Below the pieces are notes generated by a model, which saw only the letters and a program-made list of their open reading frames with translations, made no database searches and had not been told where the DNA came from. Shown piece after piece: positions 1 through 12,897 of a DNA stretch of 64,000 nucleotides; the first letter of the stretch is position 1; every line of letters starts with the position of its first letter. The stretch comes from Brenneria sp. hezel4-2-4. GTDB taxonomy: Bacteria > Pseudomonadota > Gammaproteobacteria > Enterobacterales > Enterobacteriaceae. Both the position numbers and the translations under genes were made by a program. The stretch is from positions 87,313-151,312 of the forward strand of contig NZ_JABJXS010000009.1 of assembly GCF_013155275.1 (NCBI RefSeq), given 5' to 3'.

Positions 1-471
1 CCACCAGACATAGAACGGCGCGATAAGCGCGCTGATGATGGCACCCAGCGACGAGTAACCGCTCAGCAGCACGGTAAGTAGCCAGGTGCCGGTCATCAGA
101 CCGGTAAGATCCCAGCCGATTGGCGCAATGGCCCCGAGGGCGGTGGCGACGCCTTTGCCGCCGCGAAAATGAAAAAAAACCGGGTAGATATGACCGAGGC
201 AGGCGGCAATGGCGGTCAGACCGAGGTACAGCGGGGGAATGCCCAGCGCGTAAGCCGCCCAGACAGGCAGCATTCCTTTCAGGACATCGAAGACCAATAC
301 CGTGGCGGCGGCGGATTTCCCGCCGATACGCAGTACGTTGGTGGCGCCAGGATTTCCTGAACCATGTTCGCGAGGGTCTGGCAGCCTGGCGATCCGGCAG
401 ACCAGAATCGCACTGGAAATCGAGCCACACAGATACGCGATTATTATCATACCAAGCGCGGTTGCACTCAT
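1..471 (-). CDS. plsY: Glycerol-3-phosphate acyltransferase PlsY (C-terminus cut by window edge)
   Basis: Inner-membrane enzyme that transfers an acyl group from acyl-phosphate to glycerol 3-phosphate, the first step of phospholipid synthesis. 157 codons are visible from the ATG at 471; the family is about 205-215 residues, so roughly a quarter is missing beyond position 1. The N-terminus shows a membrane helix followed by CGSISSAIL, and then the conserved [12 protein letters not shown] glycerophosphate-site motif near residues 38-49. It diverges from folB with a 107-bp gap, the same arrangement as in E. coli. Seen: motif and gene order; family function is established. Confidence 0.93.
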   Translation of the reverse strand, partial: MSATALGMIIIAYLCGSISSAILVCRIARLPDPREHGSGNPGATNVLRIGGKSAAATVLVFDVLKGMLPVWAAYALGIPPLYLGLTAIAACLGHIYPVFFHFRGGKGVATALGAIAPIGWDLTGLMTGTWLLTVLLSGYSSLGAIISALIAPFYVWW

Positions 472-578
472 AACGCGGTTCCGTTTAATAAGGGTCGTTT
501 TACTGTTCGCATCTGTGGATAATACGCATATTCCGTCGGAAGTGGTATCCGACAACGACAAAAACAGAGAACGGCGTG

Positions 579-932
579 ATGGATATCGTATTTATTGAGG
601 AACTTAGCGTAATTACCACCATTGGTGTTTACGATTGGGAACAGACCATCGGGCAGAAGCTGGTGTTCGATATCGAAATGGGCTGGGATAACCGTCAGGC
701 TGCGGCCAGCGATGATGTTAACGACTGTTTAAGCTATGCCGATGTCAGCGAAGCGGTGATTGCACTGGTGGCCGGGCAGCGTTTTGCTCTGGTTGAACGG
801 GTTGCGGAAGACGTGGCGCAGATGCTTATGCAGCGTTTTCCCATCCCCTGGTTACGCATAAAGGTCAGTAAGCCGGGCGCGGTGGCGCAGGCGCGTCAGG
901 TCGGTGTGGTGATTGAGCGCGGGACGCGATAA
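579..932 (+). CDS. folB: Dihydroneopterin aldolase
   Basis: Cytoplasmic folate-pathway enzyme that converts 7,8-dihydroneopterin to 6-hydroxymethyldihydropterin and glycolaldehyde. 117 residues, close to the E. coli length. It starts [21 protein letters not shown] and carries the LSYADV and FALVERVAE segments that build the pterin site, and the KPGAV turn near the C-terminus. A GTG lies one codon upstream at 576, but the ATG at 579 matches the family start. Followed by a 304-bp repeat-containing gap before uppP. Confidence 0.95.
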   Translation: MDIVFIEELSVITTIGVYDWEQTIGQKLVFDIEMGWDNRQAAASDDVNDCLSYADVSEAVIALVAGQRFALVERVAEDVAQMLMQRFPIPWLRIKVSKPGAVAQARQVGVVIERGTR

Positions 933-1032
933 ATCTGATTTAACGGCGTGAATACTGATTTACCGGCGACTAAACAGTAAGCTAGGGCGTTGATAAGACG
1001 TGTAGGGCGGCTCGCTAAGCGGCGCAGCCGCT

Positions 1033-1184
1033 TTTTTATGGCGGGCTATCCCTGCCCGCCACCCTTACGGGCCGTCGCTTCGCGACGTTGAAAAACGCTC
1101 CCGGCGTTTTTTTATGGCGGGTTATCCCTGCTTGCCACTCTTACGGGCCGTCGCTTCGCGACGTTGAAAAACGCTCCCGGCGTT
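1033..1184. repeat. Two tandem 76-bp repeat units in the folB-uppP gap
   Basis: Unit 1 (1033-1108) and unit 2 (1109-1184) match at all but about four positions. Each begins with a T-run and TATGGCGGG, contains the small palindrome GTCGCTTCGCGAC and ends AAAAACGCTCCCGGCGTT; a further TATTTATGG follows unit 2 as the start of a third, broken unit. The rest of 933-1236 holds no gene. A related partial copy lies at 59070-59105. Stem-forming GC-rich units suggest a dispersed intergenic repeat family; no function is visible. Confidence 0.85.
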
Positions 1185-1236
1185 TATTTATGGTCTAGGC
1201 TTTTTATTTTTAATAACAAGAGGCAAAGGATTTTAG

Positions 1237-2055
1237 ATGACGGACCTGCATTCATTGTTCATCGCATTTATTCTGGGTGTGGTTGAGGGGTTGACCGAGT
1301 TTTTACCCGTTTCCTCTACCGGTCACATGATTATTGTCGGTCACTGGCTGGGGTTTGCGGATGAAAAAGCCAAGACGTTTGAGGTCATTATTCAGCTAGG
1401 CTCTATTCTGGCGGTGGTGGTGATGTTCTGGCGTCGCCTGTTTGGACTTATCGGTATTCATTTTGGTCAGGTTCCGCATGAAGGGGTTGGTGCCGGACGC
1501 TTAAAACTAAGCCACATTCTGTTGGCGATGATTCCGGCGGTGGTGCTCGGTCTGGTTTTTCACGATGTCATCAAATCGTTGTTTGAACCCAAAAATGTGA
1601 TGTATGCGTTGGTGGTCGGCGGTTTCCTGCTGCTGGCGGCGGAATGGTTGAAGCCAAAACAGCCGCGAGCGGTCGGGCTGGATGATATTAGCCATCGTCA
1701 GGCGTTTATGATCGGTTGCTTCCAATGTTTGGCGCTGTGGCCGGGGTTTTCCCGCTCGGGCGCGACGATTTCCGGCGGGATGCTGATGGGCGTCAGCCGT
1801 TATGCCGCCTCGGAGTTCTCCTTTATTCTGGCGGTTCCCATGATGATGGGCGCCACGGTGCTGGATCTCTATAAGAGCTGGCATTTTCTGTCGCTGTCCG
1901 ATCTGCCGATGTTCTCCGTCGGTTTTGTAACGGCCTTTGTGGTGGCGCTGATCGCCATTAAAACCTTTTTGCAGGTCATCAAACGTATTTCTTTCGTTCC
2001 TTTCGCGATTTACCGCTTCATCGTCGCGGCGGTGGTTTATATGGTGTTTCTGTAA
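1237..2055 (+). CDS. uppP: Undecaprenyl-diphosphatase UppP (BacA)
   Basis: Integral inner-membrane phosphatase that recycles undecaprenyl diphosphate to the monophosphate carrier used for peptidoglycan and surface polysaccharides; its overexpression gives bacitracin resistance in E. coli. 272 residues, hydrophobic throughout. The catalytic regions are visible: [14 protein letters not shown] at 17-30 (Glu17, Glu21, Ser27, His30) and PGFSRSGAT near 170-178 with the conserved Arg. ATG at 1237 is preceded by AGGCAAAGG. A hairpin terminator shared with convergent cca follows. Confidence 0.96.
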   Translation: MTDLHSLFIAFILGVVEGLTEFLPVSSTGHMIIVGHWLGFADEKAKTFEVIIQLGSILAVVVMFWRRLFGLIGIHFGQVPHEGVGAGRLKLSHILLAMIPAVVLGLVFHDVIKSLFEPKNVMYALVVGGFLLLAAEWLKPKQPRAVGLDDISHRQAFMIGCFQCLALWPGFSRSGATISGGMLMGVSRYAASEFSFILAVPMMMGATVLDLYKSWHFLSLSDLPMFSVGFVTAFVVALIAIKTFLQVIKRISFVPFAIYRFIVAAVVYMVFL

Positions 2056-2077
2056 ATCTGACCTGACGGTATAAAAG

Positions 2078-2105
2078 AAAAAGCCACGCGGCGGCGTGGC
2101 TTTTT
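2078..2105. terminator. Bidirectional terminator between uppP and cca
   Basis: Stem GCCACGC (2083-2089) pairs with GCGTGGC (2094-2100) across a 4-nt loop, with five A on the left and five T on the right, so a U-run follows the stem on both strands. It separates two convergent genes. Confidence 0.9.
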
Positions 2106-2115
2106 GCTTTTCGGC

Positions 2116-3363
2116 TTATAGCGCCGGCGGAGAATTGCCCGGCTGTTGCGCTTTCCACTGTTCCAGCGCCTTGCTACGGCGGCGGCTGAGTTCGTTGCGG
2201 ATCTCGATGCCCTGATAGCCGTCGGCGACGACGGCGGCGCTGGTGATGGCGCTGGCCACGCGAAATGCTTCGCGCAGGTAGTCTCCTTGTGGATACGCGG
2301 TTTCTTCAAAGCCGGTGCGCCCGCGGGCGTCGGCTTCACTGGTGATGGCCAACTGCTCCAGCCGCTGTGGTTTGCGCCAGACGTCAAGGGCGTCAAACAG
2401 CTTCAGCAAGGTTTTGGGCTGTAATAGCTGCACCGTATGCACCAGATCGTGATATTCCGCGACCAGTTTCGCCAGATCCCTGATGTGATTGGGCACGCGC
2501 AAACGCTGACACAACGCCTCCACCAGCTTCACGCCCGCCGGACCATGACCGTGATGGCGGGGCCACAATTCCGGCGGCGTCAGCCCTTTGCCAAGATCGT
2601 GGCACAGGGTGGCGAAACGCACGTCGATATCCGGGCTGAGGCGGGCGGCAATCGCCAGCGTCATCAATGTATGGATGCCGGTATCAATTTCCGGATGCCA
2701 TTTTGCCGGCGCAGGCACGCCGTAAAGTTTGTCGATTTCAGGAAACAATACCGCCAGCGCGCCGCAGTCTCTGAGCACCTGGAAATAGACCTGGGGATCG
2801 CGGGTGGCCAGCGCCTTCTCGGTTTCTTTCCACACACGTTCCGGCGTCAGATAAGCCAGTTCTCCCTCGCCGGTCATTTTTTGCATCAGCGCCAGGGTTT
2901 CTTCCGCAATCTGGAAACCCAGATAGGCGAAACGGGCTGCGAAACGCGCCACGCGCAGTACTCTAAGCGGATCTTCACTGAAAGCGGCGGAAACATGGCG
3001 CAGAAGGCGATTTTCCAGATCGCGGCGTCCGTGATAGGGATCGATCAACTCGCCCTGCTCGGTACGGGCGATAGCGTTAATGGTCAGATCCCGGCGGAGT
3101 AAATCCTGCTCCAGCGTCACGTCGGGTTCCGCATGACAGACAAAACCGGTATAACCATTACCTGACTTTCGTTCGGTGCGCGCCAGCGCATACTCATCGC
3201 GGCTGACCGGATGCAAAAAGACCGGAAAGTCTTTGCCTACCTGCTGATAGCCCAGCGCCAGCATTTGTTGCGGCGTGGCGCCGACAACCACCCAGTCCTT
3301 CTCGGTGACGGGCAAATCAAGCAGGCTGTCCCGTATAGCACCGCCGACAAGGTAAATATTCAA
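2116..3363 (-). CDS. cca: Multifunctional CCA-adding enzyme (tRNA nucleotidyltransferase)
   Basis: Adds or repairs the CCA 3' end of tRNA; in enterobacteria the C-terminal HD domain also has phosphatase and 2',3'-phosphodiesterase activity. 415 residues (E. coli 412). N-terminal class II nucleotidyltransferase signature YLVGGAIRD at 4-12 and the EKDWVVVG metal site (Glu21, Asp23), then RRDLTINA and the [14 protein letters not shown] neck. The HD signature CHDLGKG sits near residue 254. The last ~30 residues, rich in Arg, Gln and Pro, are variable in the family. Confidence 0.96.
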   Translation of the reverse strand: MNIYLVGGAIRDSLLDLPVTEKDWVVVGATPQQMLALGYQQVGKDFPVFLHPVSRDEYALARTERKSGNGYTGFVCHAEPDVTLEQDLLRRDLTINAIARTEQGELIDPYHGRRDLENRLLRHVSAAFSEDPLRVLRVARFAARFAYLGFQIAEETLALMQKMTGEGELAYLTPERVWKETEKALATRDPQVYFQVLRDCGALAVLFPEIDKLYGVPAPAKWHPEIDTGIHTLMTLAIAARLSPDIDVRFATLCHDLGKGLTPPELWPRHHGHGPAGVKLVEALCQRLRVPNHIRDLAKLVAEYHDLVHTVQLLQPKTLLKLFDALDVWRKPQRLEQLAITSEADARGRTGFEETAYPQGDYLREAFRVASAITSAAVVADGYQGIEIRNELSRRRSKALEQWKAQQPGNSPPAL

Positions 3364-3440
3364 CGTCAGGACTCCCGAATAGGCATAAGTGATATTTATT
3401 ACATCTTAACATCTTTGGTTCACATTATGACCCGGGTATA

Positions 3441-3464
3441 AAAATGCCTGCGATAGGCAGGCAT
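3441..3464 (-). terminator. Terminator of ygiM
   Basis: ATGCCTGC (3444-3451) pairs with GCAGGCAT (3457-3464) around a 5-nt loop. On the minus strand five T follow the stem, just after the ygiM stop. Confidence 0.8.
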
Positions 3465-3469
3465 CGGTT

Positions 3470-4090
3470 TTAACCCATCCAACGGTCATTTTTCTTTCTG
3501 CGCGGGATAAGATGCGGCAGCAACAGGCCCAGCAATAGCCCGACGCCGGCAACCCCGCCGCCGTACATAAACCATTGCAGAATGATGGTGCGCTGTTTGT
3601 CGTCAAGCTGGACGTTGGCGGCGCTGACTTTCTTCTGCGCCACGATAAGCTGATTCTTTAATTCCTGATTTTCGTTGCGTAAGCCGTTGATAATCTCATC
3701 GCTGGCGGCAACTTTCTGCTGCATGTCCGCCGTACGCTGGTTCCAGGTTTGATCGATGTTGTTCAGTTTTGCCGTCAGATCACTCACCTGACTTTCTAAT
3801 TCGGGAACGCGGGTGCGCAGGCTTGGCGTCTCGCTGAGCTGATCGAGCGGGATCCAACTGGTGCGGTTTTTGTCATCGCGGATTTGCGCATAGCCCGCGC
3901 CCTGATTAATGCTGAGCACCGTCACTTGATCGCCGGCGTTCAGCGTGCCGACGATACGGTATTGGTTACCTGGTCCGCTATGGATATAGGTCAGTAACTC
4001 ATCGGAAACGTAGCGTTTTTCTTCGGCGTGAACCGTCGCGCTTAAAATGAAGGTCATTAAGGTAAAAAAAATCAGGCATAATTTCTGCAT
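3470..4090 (-). CDS. ygiM: YgiM: SH3b-domain protein with C-terminal membrane anchor
   Basis: 206 residues in the TIGR04211 type 'SH3 and anchor' family. Visible order: signal peptide 1-22 ending at AHA-type site (VHAEE), bacterial SH3 domain about 26-87 (YIHSGPGNQYRIVGTL, WIPLDQL), a coiled coil rich in Leu, Asn and Gln about 93-166, one membrane helix about 169-190 and a basic cytoplasmic tail ending RRKKNDRWMG. The architecture implies a periplasmic SH3 domain held at the inner membrane; the function is not established. Divergent from ygiF. Confidence 0.88.
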   Translation of the reverse strand: MQKLCLIFFTLMTFILSATVHAEEKRYVSDELLTYIHSGPGNQYRIVGTLNAGDQVTVLSINQGAGYAQIRDDKNRTSWIPLDQLSETPSLRTRVPELESQVSDLTAKLNNIDQTWNQRTADMQQKVAASDEIINGLRNENQELKNQLIVAQKKVSAANVQLDDKQRTIILQWFMYGGGVAGVGLLLGLLLPHLIPRRKKNDRWMG

Positions 4091-4390
4091 AAGATCATCG
4101 TGTTGCGTGAGTTATGGGATGATAGTAGAGGCTTAAGTCTGACGAGGCAACGATTAAACCTGAATGAGAACTATCTTACTCTTGGCCTGACGGCCGATTT
4201 CCCGGTCTGGTTGCGGGTGTTTGTTGACCGCGATAGTTTTGCCGATCTGACTTTAGACCCTGGCGCGAGGCCGGTCGGATAACGGTGCGGGTGCTGACCG
4301 CCTGGACATGGCGCGTGCCGCAAAAGTGGCAAGGTGAAGTAAAATGTTATTTACTGGCGTGATAGGCGCTTAACCCAGGTAATAAATGTT
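4091..4390. other. ygiM-ygiF divergent intergenic region
   Basis: 300 bp between divergent starts, so promoters for both genes should lie here. I could not assign them with confidence. A 60-codon frame at 4100-4282 has no visible support and is not called. Confidence 0.5.
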
Positions 4391-5725
4391 ATGAGTGAAG
4401 AAATTGAACTGAAATTTATTGTTCATCCTGGCGGTGTTGATTCGCTGCTCAAACAGTTAACGGACTGGCAGAGCGAGTACAGCTACTCCGAACATCTGCG
4501 TGCGCAGCGGCTGACCAGTATCTACTATGAGACGGCGGATAACTTTCTGCGTCGAAATGGCATCGGTCTGCGGATCCGCGGTGAGAATGAGCGCTATGAA
4601 ATGACGGCGAAAACCGCCGGTAAAGTGGTCGGCGGGCTGCATCAGCATCCGGAATATAATCTGGCGCTGGAAAAAGCGGAGTTGGATCTGGGGTTGTTAC
4701 CCGCGGATATCTGGCCTGAAAACTGCGATGTCGCCGCGCTCCAGCGGTCGCTCAAGCCGCTGTTCAGCACGGATTTTACCCGTGAAAAGTGGGTGGTCAC
4801 TTATCATCAAAGCGTGATTGAAGTTGCCCTCGATCGTGGTGAAATCCGCGCCGGCGATCTCAATGAGCCGCTGTGTGAGCTGGAGATGGAGCTTAAGCTG
4901 GGACATCCTTCGGATCTGCTGGAGCTGGCGCGGGAGATTGCCGGATTTGGGGGCCTGCGTCAGGGTAGCCTCAGCAAAGCCGCCCGCGGATATCATCTGG
5001 CGAAAGGCAACCCGCCGCGCGAATGTCGGCCTGTCGGCATCCTGAGGCTGGAGCCTAAAACCAATATCGATCAGGCGATAGGCGCCGCGCTGGAGTTCGC
5101 GCTGAGTCATTGGCAATACCATGAAGAGCTTTGGGTGGGCGGCAATGCCGATGCCCGCAACGCGCTGCCCCAGGCTGGCGCGTTGATGCGCGAGATGTTG
5201 GTTTTGGTCGGCGGCGTGGTGTCGCGTAAGGTGACCACGATTTTCCGCGCCGCGCTCGCCAATCTGGAGGCCATGGTTGAAGGGCCGGGGGAGGCGGAAA
5301 CCCTTTGCTACCGCGTGGAGTATCTGCAAAGTAAGCTGGTGCTTACTTCCTGGTTGATTGAAGCGGGATGGCGTGACTATATGGATAATAAAGATCGCAT
5401 CAAGTTACAAGGTTCTTATAAACGCTTTGCCGATATCATGCTGGGCCGCAGTTCCGCCGATCTGAGAAGCACATTCAACAATACCCTGAGCGAAGTGCAA
5501 TACACGCAGCAACTGCCCCGTTTACAGCGCAATATTTGCGCCTTTCAGCTGTTATCCGGCGCTTATCCGACCGAACAGGTAGACGCGTATATCGGACGCT
5601 GGCGGGCGCTAATTCAGGCTATTGAGCAATTGGCCGTCGATCACACGCCGTCCCCCTATCTGGAAAGTTGCCGTAAACAGGCGTTGGCCCAGCCGCCGTT
5701 CTGGTTGCACAGCGCCGGGAATTAA
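4391..5725 (+). CDS. ygiF: Inorganic triphosphatase YgiF (CYTH-CHAD)
   Basis: Cleaves tripolyphosphate; CYTH proteins form a tunnel that binds triphosphate and divalent metal. 444 residues. The CYTH domain (about 1-200) opens with the signature EIELKF (ExExK, residues 4-8) and contains [22 protein letters not shown] and LCELEMELK with the further metal-binding acidic residues. A helical CHAD domain, expected to bind polyphosphate, covers about 220-430. Lies 53 bp upstream of the glnE ATG, so probably co-transcribed. Confidence 0.92.
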   Translation: MSEEIELKFIVHPGGVDSLLKQLTDWQSEYSYSEHLRAQRLTSIYYETADNFLRRNGIGLRIRGENERYEMTAKTAGKVVGGLHQHPEYNLALEKAELDLGLLPADIWPENCDVAALQRSLKPLFSTDFTREKWVVTYHQSVIEVALDRGEIRAGDLNEPLCELEMELKLGHPSDLLELAREIAGFGGLRQGSLSKAARGYHLAKGNPPRECRPVGILRLEPKTNIDQAIGAALEFALSHWQYHEELWVGGNADARNALPQAGALMREMLVLVGGVVSRKVTTIFRAALANLEAMVEGPGEAETLCYRVEYLQSKLVLTSWLIEAGWRDYMDNKDRIKLQGSYKRFADIMLGRSSADLRSTFNNTLSEVQYTQQLPRLQRNICAFQLLSGAYPTEQVDAYIGRWRALIQAIEQLAVDHTPSPYLESCRKQALAQPPFWLHSAGN

Positions 5726-5740
5726 TCGTTAACCGCGTTC

Positions 5741-5760
5741 ACCCGCCGTTGACGGCGGGT
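5741..5760. other. Perfect hairpin between ygiF and glnE
   Basis: ACCCGCCG (5741-5748) and CGGCGGGT (5753-5760) pair perfectly around a TTGA loop, with no T-run after them. It could slow or process the transcript. It also covers a TTG (5749) that extends the glnE frame, which argues against initiation there. Confidence 0.6.
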
Positions 5761-5778
5761 GGCAGATCAAGGATCCCC

Positions 5779-8631
5779 ATGTCGATACGTCCTTTGTCGT
5801 CTTTACCTCCCTTATTGGCGGAGCAGTCTCAGCAGGTTTTATTGCGTATGCGGGAAACCATCGCCGACGTCGATCCCGTAGCCGAGAGCGATGTTGCCGT
5901 ATTGGCGTTAAGCGATTTTGTCAGTGATGCGCTGACGCGTTATCCCGACTGGCGGCGGGAGCTTCACCGGCAACCGCCGCAGCCGGAAGAGTGGCGACAT
6001 TATCCCGACTGGCTGAACACGGCGTTGATTGGGATTGAGGACGAAACGGCGCTAATGAAAGCGCTGCGGCAATTTCGCCGTCGGCTATTGGTGAGGATCG
6101 CCTGGTCGCAGACATTGCGGACCAGCACCACGGAACAGACGTTGCGACAGCTGAGCGAACTGGCGGAAACGTTGATTATCGCCGCGCGCGACTGGTTGTA
6201 TCAGGCTTGCTGCCGGGAGTGGGGCACGCCGGTCAATGCGCAGGGAACAGCCCAACCGCTGTTGATTCTGGGAATGGGGAAGCTGGGCGGCGGCGAACTG
6301 AATTTTTCCTCTGATATTGACCTGATTTTCGTCTACCCGGAGAGCGGTCAGACGCAGGGCGGGCGGCGCGAGCTGGATAATGCGCAGTTTTTTACCCGTT
6401 TGGGCCAGCGGCTGATTAAAGTGCTGGATCAGCCCACGGTCGATGGCTTTGTGTATCGCGTCGATATGCGTTTGCGCCCGTTTGGCGACAGCGGCCCGCT
6501 GGTGCTGAGCTTCGCCGCCATGGAGGATTATTATCAGGAGCAGGGAAGGGACTGGGAACGCTATGCAATGGTAAAAGCCCGCCTGCTGGGGGGGATGGAC
6601 GATAGCTACAGCCAGGAACTGCGCAGGACTCTGCGGCCCTTTGTTTTCCGCCGCTATATTGATTTCAGCGTGATTCAGTCGCTGCGCAACATGAAGGGCA
6701 TGATTGCCCGGGAAGTCCGGCGGCGGGATTTACGCAACAATATCAAGTTGGGCGCCGGCGGCATTCGTGAAATCGAATTTATCACCCAGGTTTTCCAACT
6801 TATACGCGGCGGCCGCGAGCCGGGACTACAAGAGAGATCGCTGCTGCCCGCGCTGCATCATATCGGGGCGCTGGGATTACTGGCGCCGCCCCAGGTTATC
6901 GAACTTGCTGAGGCATACCGCTTTCTGCGCCGCCTGGAAAATCTTTTACAGGCGATTGCCGATGAGCAAACGCAAACCTTGCCCGACGATGAACTGAACC
7001 AGCAGCGGCTGGCCTGGGGCATGGGATTTGACGACTGGGCAAGATTGCAACAGGCGCTATTGCAACACACGTTGTCGGTACGCCGCGTGTTTGATGATTT
7101 GATCGGCGATGATGCGCCGGACGGCGACGATATTCCCGAACACGGCAGCTACTGTAGTCTGTGGCATGACCGGCTGGATGAGGCCGATCTGGCGTTGTTG
7201 ACGCCGCATCTGACGGAAGCCGTGCGGGAGAAGTTGCTGCGTACGGTCGTTGACTTTCATCAGGATGTGGCGAAACGCACTATCGGTCCGCGGGGGCGTG
7301 ACGTGCTCGATCAATTGATGCCTAATCTACTGGCGGAGGTGTGCGCCCGACAGGACGCCGATACCCTTTTATCGCGCCTGACGCCGCTGCTGTTGGGTAT
7401 TGTGACCCGCACCACCTACCTGGAACTGCTGCTGGAATCGCGGCCGGCGCTGGCGCAACTGGTTCGGCTGTGTGCGGCTTCGCCGATGGTGGCCGGTCAG
7501 CTGGCGCGTTATCCGTTGCTGCTTGACGAACTGCTCGACTCCTCCACTTTGTATCAGCCGACCGCGCCGGAAGCCTATGCCGATGAACTGCGTCAGTACC
7601 TGATGCGGGTGCCGGAAGAGGATGAGGAGCAGCAACTGGAAGCGGTGCGCCAGTTCAAGCAGGCGCAACTGTTGCGTATCGCCGCCGGGGACATCGCCGG
7701 CGTCTTGCCGGTAATGAAAGTGAGCGATCACTTAACCTATCTGGCCGAAGCGATTATTGCGGCGGTGGTGCAGCAGGCCTGGGGGTTGATGGTCGCCCGT
7801 TACGGTCAGCCGGCGCATTTGCAGCAGCGCGAGGGCCGTGGTTTTGCGGTCATCGCCTACGGCAAGCTGGGCGGTTGGGAGTTGGGCTACGGCTCCGATC
7901 TGGATCTGGTTTTCCTGCTGGATTGTCCGCCCGATGTGATGACGGACGGCGAGCGCAGCATCGACGGCCGCCAGTTTTACCTGCGGCTGGCCCAGCGGGT
8001 GATGCATCTGTTCAGCACCCGCACCTCATCGGGCATTTTGTATGAGGTGGATGCGCGCTTACGCCCGTCGGGGGCGGCTGGGATGCTGGTCAGCACCGTG
8101 GAGGCCTTTGACGACTATCAGCGTAACGAAGCCTGGACCTGGGAACATCAGGCGCTGGTGCGGGCGCGCATGGTGTACGGCGAGAGCGGGGTACAGCGGC
8201 AGTTTGAGGCCATTCGCCGCGCCATTCTCTGCCGCGAACGCGATGCGGAGCAGTTGAAAACCGAGGTGCGCGAAATGCGTGAGAAAATGCGGCAGCATTT
8301 GGCGAACAAAGACAAAGCGCTGTTCGATCTGAAAACCGACGCCGGCGGGATCACCGATATTGAGTTTATCGTCCAGTATCTGGTGCTGCGCTATGCTTCA
8401 CAAGAAGCGCGCCTGACTCGCTGGTCGGATAACGTGCGGATACTGGAGATGATGGCGCAGTACGGCGTGATGGAGGAAAGCGAGGCCGACGCTCTCAAGC
8501 TGGCTTACGTCACGCTGCGCAATGAGCTGCATCATCTGGCGTTGCAGGAGATATCCGGCCGGGTGAGTCAGGACAAGTTTACCGCTGAACGTCAGCAGGT
8601 TCTGCTGAGCTGGAACCGGTGGTTGGGTTGA
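5779..8631 (+). CDS. glnE: Bifunctional glutamine synthetase adenylyltransferase/deadenylase
   Basis: Controls nitrogen assimilation by adding AMP to glutamine synthetase (C-terminal domain) and removing it by phosphorolysis (N-terminal domain), directed by PII and glutamine. 950 residues (E. coli 946). Both nucleotidyltransferase signatures are visible: [18 protein letters not shown] near residues 169-186 and [18 protein letters not shown] near 694-711, each with the metal-binding SDxDL. The frame is open from 5749 (TTG), but ATG 5779 with AAGGAT upstream agrees with the family. A terminator follows. Confidence 0.96.
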   Translation: MSIRPLSSLPPLLAEQSQQVLLRMRETIADVDPVAESDVAVLALSDFVSDALTRYPDWRRELHRQPPQPEEWRHYPDWLNTALIGIEDETALMKALRQFRRRLLVRIAWSQTLRTSTTEQTLRQLSELAETLIIAARDWLYQACCREWGTPVNAQGTAQPLLILGMGKLGGGELNFSSDIDLIFVYPESGQTQGGRRELDNAQFFTRLGQRLIKVLDQPTVDGFVYRVDMRLRPFGDSGPLVLSFAAMEDYYQEQGRDWERYAMVKARLLGGMDDSYSQELRRTLRPFVFRRYIDFSVIQSLRNMKGMIAREVRRRDLRNNIKLGAGGIREIEFITQVFQLIRGGREPGLQERSLLPALHHIGALGLLAPPQVIELAEAYRFLRRLENLLQAIADEQTQTLPDDELNQQRLAWGMGFDDWARLQQALLQHTLSVRRVFDDLIGDDAPDGDDIPEHGSYCSLWHDRLDEADLALLTPHLTEAVREKLLRTVVDFHQDVAKRTIGPRGRDVLDQLMPNLLAEVCARQDADTLLSRLTPLLLGIVTRTTYLELLLESRPALAQLVRLCAASPMVAGQLARYPLLLDELLDSSTLYQPTAPEAYADELRQYLMRVPEEDEEQQLEAVRQFKQAQLLRIAAGDIAGVLPVMKVSDHLTYLAEAIIAAVVQQAWGLMVARYGQPAHLQQREGRGFAVIAYGKLGGWELGYGSDLDLVFLLDCPPDVMTDGERSIDGRQFYLRLAQRVMHLFSTRTSSGILYEVDARLRPSGAAGMLVSTVEAFDDYQRNEAWTWEHQALVRARMVYGESGVQRQFEAIRRAILCRERDAEQLKTEVREMREKMRQHLANKDKALFDLKTDAGGITDIEFIVQYLVLRYASQEARLTRWSDNVRILEMMAQYGVMEESEADALKLAYVTLRNELHHLALQEISGRVSQDKFTAERQQVLLSWNRWLG

Positions 8632-8640
8632 GAGAAGCCT

Positions 8641-8670
8641 CGCATTCCGTTCAACTGGAATGCGCTTTTT
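8641..8670 (+). terminator. Rho-independent terminator after glnE
   Basis: CGCATTCC (8641-8648) pairs with GGAATGCG (8657-8664) across an 8-nt loop and is followed by CTTTTT. Confidence 0.92.
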
Positions 8671-8734
8671 AATAGCAATAATCCGGCCTGTGATATTATT
8701 GCGCGCATTATGCGAAATAAGCCTGGAGTATGGA

Positions 8735-10168
8735 ATGAAAGTTACGCTGCCTGATTTCCGCCGTGCGGGGGTGTTAGTGGTTGGGGATGTCATGCTGGAT
8801 CGTTACTGGTATGGGCCAACCAGCCGTATTTCACCGGAGGCGCCGGTGCCGGTGGTCAAGGTGGACACGATTGAGGAACGCCCGGGCGGTGCGGCGAACG
8901 TGGCGATGAATATCGCCTCTCTGGGGGCGGGTTCGCGGCTGGTCGGCCTGACCGGGATCGATGACGCCGCCCGCGCCCTGAGCGCCAAACTTAACGAAGT
9001 CAATGTGAAGTGCGATTTCGTTTCGGTGCCGACGCACCCGACGATTACTAAGTTGCGGGTGTTATCCCGCAACCAGCAACTGATCCGGCTGGATTTTGAA
9101 GAGGGCTTTGAAGGCGTCGATCCACAGCCGATGGTCGAGCGTATCCAGCAGGCGTTGCCGAATATTGGCGCGTTGGTACTGTCCGATTACGCGAAAGGGG
9201 CGCTTACCCACGTACAAACCATGATCCAGACGGCGAAAGCGGCGGGCGTGCCGGTATTGATCGATCCCAAAGGGACGGATTTTTCCCGCTATCACGGCGC
9301 GACCCTGCTGACGCCCAACCTGTCGGAGTTCGAGGCCGTCGCCGGGCGCTGCAAAAATGAAGATGAGCTGGTGTCCCGCGGTATGCAACTGGTGGCCGAT
9401 TATGCGCTATCCGCTCTGTTGATTACCCGCTCCGAGCAGGGAATGACGCTGTTGCAACCGGGTAAGGCGCCGTTGAATTTACCGACGCAGGCGCAGGAAG
9501 TGTATGACGTGACCGGGGCCGGCGATACGGTTATCGGCGTACTGGCGGCGGCGCTGGCCGCCGGCAATTCGCTGGAAGAAGCCTGTTTTCTGGCCAACGC
9601 CGCCGCTGGCGTGGTGGTGGGAAAGCTGGGGACATCGACGGTAACGCCGATCGAACTGGAAAACGCCATTCGCGGCCGCTCTGACACCGGGTTTGGCGTG
9701 ATGAGCGAAGCGCAGTTGAAAGAAGCGGTGGCGCTGGCGCGCCAGCGCGGCGAAAAAATCGTTATGACCAACGGCTGTTTCGATATTCTGCATGCCGGGC
9801 ATGTTTCCTATCTTTCGAATGCCCGTAAGCTTGGCGATCGCCTGATTGTGGCGGTGAACAGCGATGCTTCAACCAAGCGCCTGAAAGGGCCGACCCGGCC
9901 GGTTAATCCGTTAGCGCAGCGCATGATTGTGCTGGGGGCGCTGGAAGCCGTCGACTGGGTGGTGCCGTTTGAAGAAGATACGCCGCAGCGCCTGATTGCC
10001 GAGGTGTTGCCGGATATTCTGGTAAAAGGCGGCGATTATCAGCCGCATGAAATCGCCGGCAGCGAAGAAGTGTGGGCCAACGGCGGCGAAGTCAAAGTGC
10101 TGAATTTTGAAGACGGCTGCTCCACAACCAATATTATTAATACGATTAAGGCCGGGCAGGCTGAATAA
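8735..10168 (+). CDS. hldE: Bifunctional heptose 7-phosphate kinase / heptose 1-phosphate adenylyltransferase
   Basis: Cytoplasmic enzyme for ADP-L-glycero-D-manno-heptose, the LPS inner-core precursor. 477 residues, equal to E. coli HldE. The N-terminal PfkB-type kinase (1 to about 318) shows [12 protein letters not shown] and the catalytic [13 protein letters not shown]. The C-terminal nucleotidyltransferase (about 344-477) shows [16 protein letters not shown] with the HxGH motif. ATG at 8735 with GGAG upstream was chosen over an upstream ATG at 8660, which lies in the glnE terminator. gmhB, which acts in the same pathway, is at 63089. Confidence 0.97.
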   Translation: MKVTLPDFRRAGVLVVGDVMLDRYWYGPTSRISPEAPVPVVKVDTIEERPGGAANVAMNIASLGAGSRLVGLTGIDDAARALSAKLNEVNVKCDFVSVPTHPTITKLRVLSRNQQLIRLDFEEGFEGVDPQPMVERIQQALPNIGALVLSDYAKGALTHVQTMIQTAKAAGVPVLIDPKGTDFSRYHGATLLTPNLSEFEAVAGRCKNEDELVSRGMQLVADYALSALLITRSEQGMTLLQPGKAPLNLPTQAQEVYDVTGAGDTVIGVLAAALAAGNSLEEACFLANAAAGVVVGKLGTSTVTPIELENAIRGRSDTGFGVMSEAQLKEAVALARQRGEKIVMTNGCFDILHAGHVSYLSNARKLGDRLIVAVNSDASTKRLKGPTRPVNPLAQRMIVLGALEAVDWVVPFEEDTPQRLIAEVLPDILVKGGDYQPHEIAGSEEVWANGGEVKVLNFEDGCSTTNIINTIKAGQAE

Positions 10169-12238
<2,070 letters not shown>

Positions 12239-12242
12239 GCCG

Positions 12243-12467
12243 GTGGAAAAAGAAGATCTGATTGAGATCGCCAATATGCCGATGCCGTTTGGTAAATATC
12301 AGGGGCGTGCGCTGATCGATTTGCCGGAAGAGTATCTGCTGTGGTTTGCCCGTAAAGGGGAGTTTCCCAACGGGCGACTGGGGGAACTGATGCAAATGAC
12401 GTTGGCGATCAAGATAGAAGGTCTGCAAGGGCTGGTTAAGCCGTTGAAAAAAAATAATAAGGCATGA
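12243..12467 (+). CDS. DUF3820 family protein
   Basis: 74-residue cytoplasmic protein of the DUF3820 family, whose Pfam name refers to a quorum-sensing-regulated virulence factor; its biochemical role is unknown. Typical segments are MPFGKYQGRALIDLPEEYL and FARKGEFPNGRLGELM, followed by a basic tail (KPLKKNNK). It starts at GTG 12243, four bases after the ligA stop, with GGGAGAG upstream, so it is co-translated with ligA. From memory, ligA-DUF3820 pairs occur in other enterobacteria, suggesting the two moved together. Confidence 0.8.
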   Translation: MEKEDLIEIANMPMPFGKYQGRALIDLPEEYLLWFARKGEFPNGRLGELMQMTLAIKIEGLQGLVKPLKKNNKA

Positions 12468-12488
12468 TTGTTACCTCATGCCTTGTTT
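12459..12488. terminator. Terminator between DUF3820 gene and flxA-like gene
   Basis: AAGGCATGA (12459-12467) pairs with TCATGCCTT (12476-12484) across 8 nt. The stop codon of the DUF3820 gene lies in the left arm. On the minus strand the stem is followed by ATTATTTTTTT, so it suits the flxA-like gene best. Confidence 0.8.
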
Positions 12489-12499
12489 ATCGTTCGAAT

Positions 12500-12853
12500 T
12501 TAGATGTAAACATTAATCTGGTTTTCTTCCGTCGGGCGATTAACGCCGTCGGCTTTAATGCCAGTACTGGTGCTTGTGGTATTTGTTTCATCTACGGTTT
12601 GCTGTGCTTGTACGTCTTGTTGGGCTTGAGCAGCCTCAAGCTGGGCTATCTGCGCCTGAATGGCTTCAATTTGTGCCTGTAGCATTTGACTCTCTGTTTC
12701 AATCTCTTCTGCGCTACCGGAAGAGTTTAATACATTTGTCAATTTCTCTGTCAGTTTTTCAAGTTGTTGAGTTAATTTATTTATTTTTTGCGTGTAGTTT
12801 TCACTGCTGGTCGATGAACTACTCACCGATGAAATTGCGCTTATACCTGACAT
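12500..12853 (-). CDS. FlxA-like protein
   Basis: 117 residues resembling E. coli FlxA, a small protein expressed with the flagellar late genes but of unknown function. It has a Ser-rich N-terminus, a coiled coil (about residues 20-85, with many Leu, Gln and Glu), a Thr/Ser-rich linker and the FlxA-style end NQINVYI. ATG 12853 is preceded by AGGAGG; the frame is open further upstream but without a ribosome site. A candidate FliA promoter lies at 12898-12925. An Aer-like receptor lies just upstream on the same strand, consistent with a motility link. Confidence 0.75.
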   Translation of the reverse strand: MSGISAISSVSSSSTSSENYTQKINKLTQQLEKLTEKLTNVLNSSGSAEEIETESQMLQAQIEAIQAQIAQLEAAQAQQDVQAQQTVDETNTTSTSTGIKADGVNRPTEENQINVYI

Positions 12854-12897
12854 TTTTCCTCCTGATAAATGTGCACAAACAAAGTTGTGCTCATTTA

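Noticed and set aside
4100..4282. 60-codon plus-strand frame between ygiM and ygiF
   Set aside because: No ribosome site, no recognisable sequence, and it lies where divergent promoters are expected.
5749..5778. Upstream TTG start for glnE
   Set aside because: It lies in the loop of a perfect hairpin, and the ATG at 5779 has a better ribosome site and matches the family length.
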